The translations under genes and the position numbers were made by a program. A stretch of DNA of 5,663 nucleotides from NCBI GenBank assembly GCA_964560325.1, contig CAZLLV010000308.1, positions 1 through 5,663 on the forward strand, in the 5' to 3' direction. The stretch comes from CAZLLV01 sp964560325 (lineage in GTDB: Bacteria > Acidobacteriota > Thermoanaerobaculia > Multivoradales > DATKCC01). The notes under the pieces are model-generated. The model worked only from the letters and a program-made list of their open reading frames with translations. It did no database searches and was not told the origin of the DNA. Every line of letters starts with the position of its first letter. The stretch's first letter is position 1. Shown here piece by piece: positions 1 through 5,663 of this stretch.

Positions 1-3000
1 CTTCGAGATCTGGGGCACCCTGCTCCGGGGCGCGACCCTGGTCGGCCTGAAACGGGAGGCGGTCCTCGACAGCGAGCGCCTGGCCGGCGAGCTCACCCGG
101 CGCCGGGTGAGCCACCAGTTTCTGACCACCGCCCTCTTCCACCAGCTCGTCCGGAGCGCGGAGGAGGGCCACGGACCGGCCCGGGCGGCGCTGGCCGGCC
201 TCGACGAGCTGTCGTTCGGCGGCGAGGGGTGCGACCCGGAGCGAGTCCGCCAGGCCGCGGCGGCGCTCGCCGGATCGGCCGCCGCGGGCGCCGCGGGCGG
301 GCTCGGCCGCCTGACCAACTTCTACGGCCCCTGCGAGAACACCACCTTCGCCACCTACCACCGGGTGCGGGAGGTGCCGCCGGAGGCGACCTCGGTGCCG
401 ATCGGCCGGCCGATCGCCAGCACCACCGTCTACGTCGCCGACGCCGGCCTCGCCCCGGTGCCGGCCGGGATCGCCGGCGAGCTGGTGGTGGGCGGCGACG
501 GCCTGGCCCGCGGCTACCACCGGCGCCCGGGGCTCACCGCCGAGCGCTTCGTCCCCGACGTCTTCTCGCGGCGCCCCGGCGGACGCCTCTACCGGACCGG
601 CGACCGGGTGCGCCTGGGCGCCACCGGCCGGGCGGAGTTCCTGGGCCGCCTCGACCACCAGGTGAAGATCCGGGGCTTCCGGATCGAGCTGGGGGAGATC
701 GAGAGCCGGCTGGCCCGGCACCCGGCGGTGGCCGCCGAGGCGGTGGTGGCCCGGGAGGACGCTCCGGGCGCCCGGCGGCTGGTGGCCTACGCGGTCCTCG
801 GCGAGGAGAGCGCGGGCGAAGACGCCGCCGAGGTCGCCGCCGCCTTGCGCCGGTACCTGGCCGACACGCTCCCCGACTTCATGGTGCCGGCGGCGGTGGT
901 GATCCTCTCCGAGCTGCCGCTCGATCCGAACGGCAAGGTCGACCGCAGGGCGCTGCCCGCGCCCGAGGAGGTCCCCCGATCCGGTGGATCCGATGGATCC
1001 GGTGGGGCCGCGGCCTTCGGCCGCCCCCTTTACGCGCCGCCCAGCGGGCCGTTCGAAGAGATGGTGGCGGAGGTCTGGGGAGAGCTCCTTCTGGTCGCCG
1101 ACGTGGGCCGTCACGACGACTTCTTCTCCCTCGGGGGCCACTCCCTGCTCGCCACCCGGATGACCGGGCGGCTGCGCCGGCGGACCGGGATCGACCTGCC
1201 GCTCCGGACGCTGTTCGAGAAGCGCACCGTCGCCGGCGTCGCCGCCGCCCTGGAAACGCTCCGGCGGGAGGCGATCGGCGCCCGGGTGGACGCGCCGTCC
1301 GAGCCGCCGCCGCTGGTATCCATGGCCCCGGCGGCGGCGGAGGGCCCGCTCCCGGCCTCCTTCGCCCAGGAGCGGCTCTGGTTCCTCGACCGGCTGGTGG
1401 AGAACGACTCCGCCTACAACCTGCCGCTCCCCCGGCGCCTCTCCGGCCCCCTCGATCCGCCGGCCCTGGCGGCGGCGCTGGCCGGCGTGGCCCGGCGCCA
1501 CGAGGCCCTGCGCACGGTCCTCCGGCCGACGGCGGCCGGCCGGACCCGCGAGCTCCACGGCGCCGGGGCGGTCCAGGTCGTCCGGCCGCCGGTCGCGGTC
1601 CACCCGCTGCCGGTGGTCGACCTCGGCGCTCTCCCCGAGGCGGCCCGCGAGGCGACCCTCCGGCGGCTCGCCCGGGAGGAGGCCCGCCGGCCGTTCGACC
1701 TGGCGAACGGGCCGGTGATGCGCGCCACCCTGATTCGGATGGATGGGATTCGGAACGACCACGCCCTCCTCCTCACCCTGCACCACGTGGCCGGCGACGG
1801 CTGGTCGGCGGGCATCCTGTTCCGGGAGCTGGCGGCCCTCTACGGCGGCGCCGACCCCGCCGATCCGTCGCGTCTCCCGGCGCTGCCGATCCGCTACGCC
1901 GACTTCGCCGTTTGGCAGCGCCGGTGGCTCTCCGGCGAGGTGCTCGAGCGCGAGCTCGACTTCTGGCGCCTCCGCCTGGCCGGAATGCCGGCGTCCCTCC
2001 CGCTCCCCACCGACCGCCCCCGCCCGGAGGACCGGACGGCGCCGGCGGCGACCCTCGACTGGCGGCTCTCGCTCGACGCCACCGAGGGCCTGCGGGCGAT
2101 CGCCCGGGAGCGCGGCGCCAGCCTCTTCGTCACCCTCCTGGCCGGCTTCCAGGCGCTCCTCGCCCGGATCACCGACAGCACCGACCTGCCGGTGACGACG
2201 CCGGTGGCGAACCGCACCCGTCCCGAGACCGAGGGGCTGATCGGCTTCTTCGTCAACACCCTGGTGCTGCGCACCGACCTCGCAGGCGATCCGACCTTCG
2301 ACGAGCTGGTCGAGCGGGCCCGGGACGTGACCCTGGAGGCGTTCGCCCACCAGGACCTGCCGTTCGAGAAGCTGGTCCAGGAGATCCGCCCCGCCCGGGG
2401 CGGATCCCACACCCCCCTCGCCCAGGTGATGCTGGCGCTCCAGAACGTGCCCGACACCCGGGCCGACCTGCCGGGTCGACCCGGTGCCGAAGGCTCCCAT
2501 GGCGGCGAGCCGGTGCTCATGGAGCCGATCCTGGTGGGCTCGCCGTCGGCAAAGCTCGACCTGATGGTGACCGCCCGGGAGGTGGACGAGGGCCTGGTGG
2601 GGCTGGTCGGCCAGGCCGAGCTCGACCGGGAGCTGTTCGACCCGGAGACCGTCGAGGGGCTGCTCCGCGCCTATGTCCTGCTGCTGGAGGCCGCCGCCGC
2701 GCACCCCGAACGCCGGCTGTCGGAGCTGCTCCGGCTCGCCGACGCGGCGTCCGGCGGGGAACTGGCGGGGATCCTGCGGGGCTTCGACCAGCGGCGGCGC
2801 GCCCGCTCGGCGGAGGAGCCGGCGGCGACCCTGGCCGATGGAGCCGGCGGTGACGGGAAGCCCGGGGAGCCCGAGGAGCCCGCCTTCCGGGCCCCGCGGG
2901 GGGAGCAGGAGGAGCTGGTGGCCGCGGTCTGGACCGATCTGCTGCCGGTGACCGAGGTCGGCGCCCACGACGACTTCTTCGCCCTCGGCGGCCACTCCCT

Positions 3001-5663
3001 CCTCGCCACCCGGGTGATCACCCACCTGCGGGAGCGGACCGGGATCGAGCTGCCGGTCAAGCAGCTCTTCAAGACGCCGACCGTCGCCGGCCTGGCCGCC
3101 GAGCTGGCCCGGCGCCAGGAGCGAGACGACGGCGCGGAGGCGGTCTCCCCGGTGACCGCCGACGAAGCCGGCCGGTACCCACCGGCCTCGTTCGCCCAAG
3201 AGCGGCTCTGGTTCCTGGCGCGCCTGGGCGAGGACGAGGGAACCTACAACCTGCCCACCGCCCTCGACCTCGCCGGGCCGCTCGACCCGGCGGCGCTGAC
3301 CCGCGCCCTGGCCGCGCTGGTGGCGCACCACGACGCCCTGCGCACGGTGCTGGTGCCCGGCTCGGCCGCCGAGGGCGCCTTCCAGCGGGCGCTCCCCGTT
3401 TCGGCGGTGGCGGCGAGCGCCCGGCCGGCACGCATCGACCTCTCGGCCCTGCCGGAGGACCGGCGACACGTCGAGGCCCGGCGCGCCGGCCGAGCCCTGG
3501 CCGCCGAGCCCTTCGACCTGGAGCGGGGGCCGCTCTTCCGCTTCGCCCTCCTCCACGAGGCGCCGGAGCGCCACCTCCTGGCCTCGGTCTTCCACCACGC
3601 GGTGGCCGACGGCTGGTCCCTCGGGGTCTACTACCGCGACCTGGCCGCCCTCCTCGCCGGCGAGCTCCTCCCGGAGCCGGGGATGCGGTACGCCGGCTGG
3701 GCGGCCGGGCAGCGGGAGCGGCTCGACGGCGAGGTGGGGCGGACCGAGCTCGATCACTGGCGCTTGGCGCTGGAGGGCCTGCCGCCGCTCCTCGACCTGC
3801 CCACCGACCGGCCCCGGCCGGCGGTCCGGAGCTCGCGCGGCGGCCGGGTCCCGGTGCGGCTCTCCGGCGACCGGGTCGACGGCCTGCGCGATCTCGCACG
3901 GGGGCACGGCGCGAGCCTATTCATGGGCTGCCTGGCGACCTTCCAGGCGCTCCTCGGCCGGCTGGCCGGCGCCGACGACCTGGCGGTCGGCACCCCGATC
4001 GCCGGGCGCACGCGGTCCGAGACGGAGGACCTGATCGGGCTGTTCGTCAACACCCTGGTGCTGCGCGGCGACCTGTCGGGCGATCCGAGCTTCGGAGAGC
4101 TCCTGGAGCGGACCCGGGAGCGGGCCCTCGCCGCCTATGGCCACCAGGAGCTGCCCTTCGAGCGCCTGGTCGAGGCGCTGCGCCCCGAGCGCAGCCTCGA
4201 CCACACCCCCCTCTTCCAGGTCATGCTCACGCTCCAGAACGCCTTCGAGGGTGAGCTGGCGCTGCCCGGCCTCGACGCCGAGCCGGTGGAGATCGGCGCC
4301 GAGAACGCCAAGCTCGATCTCCGCCTCGGGCTCGCCGAGAGCCGCGGCGGGCTCGTCGGCTCCGTCGACTTCCGGCGCGACCTGTTCGACCAGACCACGG
4401 TGCGGCGCTGGGCGCGCCAGCTCGAGACCCTGATCGATGCCGCCGTGGCGAGCCCCGGGACGCCGATCTCGGCGCTACCCCTCCTGCCGACCGCCGAGCG
4501 CCACGCCGTGCTCCACGAGGCCGCGGTCTCGGCATCCGCCCTGCCCGAAGCGCCCCGGCCGCTCCACGAGCTGGTGGCCCAGCGGGCGCGGGAGGCGCCG
4601 GACGCCGTGGCGGTGGAGGCGGCCTCCGGGAACCACCTGAGCTACGCCGCCCTGTCCGGGCGGGCCGAGCGCCTGGCCCGCCGGCTGGCCGCCGCCGGTG
4701 CCGGTCCCGACCGGCCGGTGGCCCTCTTCCTCGACCGCTCGCCGGAGCTGGTGGTCGCCTTCCTGGCCGCCGCCCGGACCGCGGCGCCCGTCGTGCCCCT
4801 CGACCCCGACTACCCGGAAGAGCGGATCGCCTTCGCCCTGGCCGACTCGGCCGCCCCGGTGGTGGTCACCACGGAGGCGCTCGCCCCCCGGCTGCCGGAG
4901 AGCGGCGCCGAGATCGTCGATCCCGCGGACGGCGGGACCGACCCCGGGGACGACCCGGATCTCCCGCCGCCTGGGATCGCCCTGGCGGCACCGGCCTACG
5001 TCCTCTACACGTCCGGCTCCACCGGCCGCCCCAACGGCGTGGCGGTGCCCCAGGCGGCGGTGGCCGAGCACCTGCGGGCGATGGCCGAAGCGCTGCCGCT
5101 CACCACCGGCGACGCCGTCCTCTACAAGACGCCGGCGAGCTTCGACCCGTCGGTCTGGGAGCTCTGGGCGCCCCTCGCCGCCGGCGCCCGGCTGGTGGTG
5201 GCGCGACCCGGCGGTCACCGGGAGCCGGCCTACCTCGCCGCGGCGGTCGAGCGCCACCGGGCCACCGTCCTGCGGCTGGTGCCGACCCTGTTCGAGGCGC
5301 TGCTCGACGGCACCGACTTCGGAGACCGGGCAGCGTCGCTCCGGCGCCTCTTCGTGGGCGGCGAGGCGTTCCCCCGGGCCGCGGCCGAGCGCTTCCTGAA
5401 CGGCCTGCCGGAGGAACGGGAGCCGCCGGAGGTGGTCAACAGCTACGGCCCGACCGAGGCCACGGTCACCTCGACCTGGCAGCGGGTGCGGGGCGACGGA
5501 GGAGACGGCGCGGTGCCGATCGGCCGTCCGGTCGGGCACCTCTGCGCCCGGGTCGTCGACCGGGGCCTCCGGCCGGCGCCCCTGGGCGCGGCCGGCGAGC
5601 TGGTCCTCTCCGGGCCGACCCTCGCCACCGGATACCACCGGCGCCCGGCGCTCACCGCCGAGC
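1..5663 (+). CDS. Non-ribosomal peptide synthetase, internal fragment open at both ends (A-PCP-C-PCP-C-A)
   Basis: A single frame, codons starting at base 2, runs through the window without a stop for 1887 codons, so both termini lie outside. The translation carries in order the classic NRPS core motifs: A5-A10 of a first adenylation domain, a carrier (Ser381), a complete condensation domain (His594/His595, Asp599), a second carrier (Ser999), a second condensation domain (His1198/His1199, Asp1203), and motifs A1-A6 of a second adenylation domain. NRPSs are cytosolic assembly lines: A domains make aminoacyl-AMP and load the phosphopantetheine arm of the PCP, and C domains form the peptide bonds. 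The middle C-PCP unit has no A domain. Codon use is uniformly GC-rich across all domains, with no local compositional break. The peptide product cannot be named from this fragment. No tailoring or release domain is present. The NRPS assignment is essentially certain; the organism and product are not. Confidence 0.98.
2..970 (+). other. Adenylation domain A1, C-terminal part (N-terminal part lies upstream)
   Basis: The window opens just after the FDxS part of motif A4, at FEIWGTLL. Motifs then follow in order: A5 NFYGPCE (residues 106-112), A6 GELVVGGDGLARGY (159-172), A7 YRTGD (197-201), A8 starting GRLDHQVKIRG (215-234), A9 LPDFMVP (290-296) and A10 NGKVDR (310-315). Lys312 is the equivalent of the catalytic Lys517 of GrsA. 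By alignment to GrsA the visible pocket residues are 239=Phe1, 278=Phe40, 299=Ser71, 301=Gly73, 322=Phe107, 330=Thr115 and 331=Phe116. Positions 235 and 236 are lost upstream, so specificity cannot be called. The ENTTF sequence after A5 matches a common A-domain subgroup. Two oddities are Cys111, where A5 normally has Thr, and an Ala/Gly-rich stretch (about residues 85-101) just before A5 that is longer than usual. The domain otherwise looks functional and should load PCP1. Confidence 0.95.
515..545 (+). repeat. Direct repeat copy 1 (A6-A7 region of A1), paired with 5633-5663
   Basis: These 31 bases match 5633-5663 with a single mismatch (g at 531, c at 5649). They encode the same YHRRPxLTAE segment just after motif A6 in A1 and A2. 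The second copy runs into the window edge, so the repeat may be longer. Confidence 0.9.
978..1004 (+). repeat. Three tandem 9-bp units encoding a Gly/Ser linker between A1 and PCP1
   Basis: The units are gatccggtg (978-986), gatccgatg (987-995) and gatccggtg (996-1004); the middle one differs by one base. The 9-bp period keeps the frame and gives a flexible SGGSDGSGG segment (residues 327-335) between the A10 region of A1 and the start of PCP1. This A-PCP hinge is mobile in NRPSs, so length variation from repeat slippage would be tolerated. The unit count could differ between related strains. Confidence 0.85.
1031..1258 (+). other. Peptidyl carrier domain PCP1
   Basis: This is a carrier (thiolation) domain of about 76 residues (344-419). 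Its core motif DDFFSLGGHSLLA contains Ser381 (codon at 1142-1144), the expected attachment site for the 4'-phosphopantetheine arm added by a phosphopantetheinyl transferase. The start was placed at the LYAPPSGPFEEMVAEVW helix-1 region, and the end at the LFEKRTVAGVAAALE helix typical of PCPs. It directly follows A1, which should load it, and it is the donor carrier for C1. No epimerization domain follows, so the residue is presented as loaded by A1. The core is nearly identical to that of PCP2 at the DNA level. Confidence 0.96.
1115..1159 (+). repeat. Direct repeat copy 1 (PCP1 core), paired with 2969-3013
   Basis: The 45 bases coding the phosphopantetheine motif of PCP1 match the PCP2 copy at 42 positions. 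One mismatch changes Ser to Ala (tcc/gcc); the other two are silent. The spacing is 1854 bp, one C-PCP unit. Confidence 0.88.
1352..1386 (+). repeat. Direct repeat copy 1 (motif C1 of the first C domain), paired with 3182-3216
   Basis: These 35 bases coding PASFAQERLWFL match 3182-3216 at 33 positions; both mismatches are silent. The copies are 1830 bp apart at the start of each condensation domain. Confidence 0.88.
2249..2272 (+). repeat. Exact 24-bp direct repeat copy 1 (motif C5 of C1), paired with 4043-4066
   Basis: These 24 bases, coding FVNTLVLR, are identical to 4043-4066 in C2, including every third position. Confidence 0.9.
2735..2890 (+). other. C1-PCP2 linker where an adenylation domain would normally be
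   Basis: About 52 residues (912-963) join C1 to PCP2. The first half, around LRLADAASGGELAGILRGFDQ, resembles the usual C-to-A linker (of the LPLLSEAERAELLAGFN kind). The second half, DGAGGDGKPGEPEEPAF, resembles an A-to-PCP linker. It contains none of the motifs A1-A10. Base composition and codon use match the surroundings and the frame is preserved. This looks like two natural linkers fused after precise loss of an A domain, but an assembly error could give the same picture. Confidence 0.8.
2891..3112 (+). other. Peptidyl carrier domain PCP2 of the A-less module
   Basis: This carrier domain (residues about 964-1037) has the core DDFFALGGHSLLA. Ser999 (codon at 2996-2998) is the expected phosphopantetheine site. 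Helix 1 is recognisable at GEQEELVAAVW, and the C-terminal part is LFKTPTVAGLAAELA. The domain shows no sign of decay. It sits between C1 and C2 with no A domain of its own, so it must be loaded by another A domain (A1, A2, one elsewhere in the synthetase, or a stand-alone enzyme), or it must act only as a relay station. Which of these applies cannot be seen from the window. Confidence 0.95.
2969..3013 (+). repeat. Direct repeat copy 2 (PCP2 core), paired with 1115-1159
   Basis: This is the partner copy in PCP2, 42 of 45 bases identical to the PCP1 core. Recombination between the copies would remove exactly one C-PCP unit in frame. Confidence 0.88.
3182..3216 (+). repeat. Direct repeat copy 2 (motif C1 of the second C domain), paired with 1352-1386
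   Basis: This is the partner of 1352-1386, 33 of 35 bases identical, at the entrance of C2. Confidence 0.88.
4043..4066 (+). repeat. Exact 24-bp direct repeat copy 2 (motif C5 of C2), paired with 2249-2272
   Basis: This is identical to 2249-2272 and lies 1794 bp downstream in the equivalent C5 motif. Confidence 0.9.
4556..5663 (+). other. Adenylation domain A2, N-terminal two-thirds (cut by window end)
   Basis: A typical C-A linker (LPLLPTAERHAVLHE, from residue 1492) leads into the domain. Visible motifs: A1 LSYAAL (1546-1551), a weak A2 region ARTAAPVVPLD (1591-1601), A3 YTSGSTGRPNG (1669-1679), A4 FDPS (1714-1717), A5 NSYGPTE (1813-1819) and A6 GELVLSGPTLATGY (1865-1878). A7-A10 and the catalytic Lys lie downstream. 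Pocket residues by alignment to GrsA are Asp1715 (235), Pro1716 (236), Trp1719 (239), Arg1758 (278), Phe1784 (299), Gly1786 (301), Ser1814 (322), Val1822 (330) and Thr1823 (331). Asp235 points to an alpha-amino acid; I do not recognise the full code. Arg at 278 could favour an acidic or polar side chain, but that is a guess. Asn1678 replaces the usual A3 Lys, and A6 has ATGY instead of ARGY. Its carrier must lie beyond the window. Confidence 0.94.
5633..5663 (+). repeat. Direct repeat copy 2 (A6-A7 region of A2), paired with 515-545
   Basis: This is the partner of 515-545, with 30 of 31 bases identical. It lies 5118 bp downstream in the equivalent place of the second A domain and is truncated by the end of the window. 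Confidence 0.9.

Larger units (their letters stand above)
1346..2734 (+). other. Condensation domain C1 (LCL/DCL-like, catalytically intact)
   Basis: The seven C-domain core motifs are all visible: C1 SFAQERLWFL (from residue 453), C2 RHEALRT (499-505), C3 HHVAGDGWS (594-602), C4 YADFAVWQ (632-639), C5 IGFFVNTLVLR (from 747), C6 HQDLPFEKLV (from 783) and C7 RELFD (876-880). His595 is the second His of HHxxxDG, associated with catalysis, and Asp599 is the structural Asp. The domain should join the PCP1-bound donor to the acceptor on PCP2. The preceding PCP1 has no E domain, and no second HHxxxxxGD-type motif of dual C/E domains was seen near the N-terminus. An LCL role is therefore the simplest reading, though the motifs alone do not exclude DCL. 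What follows is odd: a carrier rather than an A domain. Confidence 0.95.
3176..4474 (+). other. Condensation domain C2 (intact active site, diverged C2 and C4 motifs)
   Basis: Motifs in order: C1 SFAQERLWFL (from residue 1063), C2 HHDALRT (1109-1115), C3 HHAVADGWS (1198-1206), C4 YAGWAAGQ (1230-1237), C5 IGLFVNTLVLR (from 1345), C6 HQELPFERLV (from 1381) and C7 RDLFD (1459-1463). His1199 and Asp1203 of HHxxxDG are present. The domain should take the chain from PCP2 and join it to the residue activated by A2. Two motifs depart from the norm: C2 has HHD in place of RHE, and C4 lacks the Asp and Trp of YxDxAxWQ. It is somewhat shorter than C1 (about 433 versus 463 residues), partly in the loop before C4. 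No E domain precedes it. It is probably an active LCL-type domain, with some uncertainty because of the altered motifs. Confidence 0.93.

Noticed and set aside
1732..1754. gattcgga repeated 15 bp apart just upstream of the C3 motif of C1, looking like a small tandem duplication of five codons
   Set aside because: Only the first seven or eight bases of each unit match; the remainder of the 15-bp units is dissimilar. C1 is only about two residues longer than C2 here, so chance is sufficient.
1346..2734. Possible dual condensation/epimerization activity of C1
   Set aside because: Dual C/E domains carry an additional HHxxxxxGD-type motif near the N-terminus. None was seen between motifs C1 and C3, so there is no support for it.
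229..2853. Long ATG-started open frame (874 codons) on the + strand, one base out of phase with the NRPS frame
   Set aside because: Its translation is dominated by Arg, Pro and Gly with no recognisable domain, while the overlapping NRPS frame shows all the expected core motifs in order. It is open only because the GC-rich sequence rarely forms stop codons.
2861..2884. Short gagcccg repeats in the C1-PCP2 linker
   Set aside because: Two 7-bp copies coding Glu-Pro in a Pro/Glu-rich linker are too short to call a repeat element, and no transposon scar or target-site duplication is visible.
3069..3899. Antisense open frame of 276 codons opposite the PCP2-C2 region
   Set aside because: The product is almost entirely Arg, Pro, Gly and Ala and lies opposite clear C-domain motifs, so it is a shadow frame.
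4475..5638. Antisense open frame of 387 codons opposite A2
   Set aside because: It lies wholly opposite motifs A1-A6 of A2 and its product is low-complexity Gly/Arg-rich sequence with no family likeness. Such antisense frames are expected in GC-rich genes with G/C third positions.
1..5663. Promoters, terminators, RNA genes, CRISPR arrays or insertion sequences inside the window
   Set aside because: The window is continuous coding sequence with conserved protein motifs throughout. GC-rich palindromes are frequent by composition, and none is followed by a T-run or sits outside the coding frame.

Overview
The whole window is the inside of one very large gene. The + strand frame whose codons begin at base 2 is open from the first to the last base, with 1887 complete codons and no stop. 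It encodes a multimodular non-ribosomal peptide synthetase (NRPS). Neither the start nor the end of the protein is present, so there are no promoters, ribosome binding sites, terminators or RNA genes to report. Residue numbers below count from the codon at bases 2-4. Base composition is very GC-rich (clearly above 70% by eye) with almost all third positions G or C. This suggests a high-GC bacterium such as an actinobacterium, a myxobacterium or an Acidobacteriota-like soil lineage; the window alone cannot decide between these.

Layout, left to right: the C-terminal part of adenylation domain A1 (2 to about 970), a Gly/Ser linker built from a 9-bp tandem repeat (978-1004), carrier PCP1 (about 1031-1258), condensation domain C1 (about 1346-2734), a Gly/Pro/Glu-rich linker (2735-2890), carrier PCP2 (about 2891-3112), condensation domain C2 (about 3176-4474), and adenylation domain A2 (from about 4556, cut off by the window end just after motif A6). 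The order is A1-PCP1-C1-PCP2-C2-A2.

The main peculiarity is the middle module. C1 is followed directly by PCP2, with only about 50 linker residues where an adenylation domain of roughly 500 residues would normally sit. Both C domains keep an intact HHxxxDG motif and both carriers keep the phosphopantetheine serine, so the module looks chemically competent but cannot activate its own amino acid. Possible explanations are loading by another A domain in cis or trans, a skipped or transfer-only module, or an assembly collapse between repeated modules. No epimerization, methylation, cyclization or thioesterase domain is seen in the window.

The expected sequence of events is as follows. A1 activates a residue onto PCP1. 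C1 condenses the PCP1-bound chain with whatever is on PCP2. C2 passes the product to the residue activated by A2 on a carrier beyond the window. A2 shows several departures from the core motifs (A2, A3 and A6) and has the unfamiliar pocket code D-P-W-R-F-G-S-V-T. A1 has a Thr-to-Cys change in motif A5. These residue-level oddities and the A-less module are the points most worth following up.
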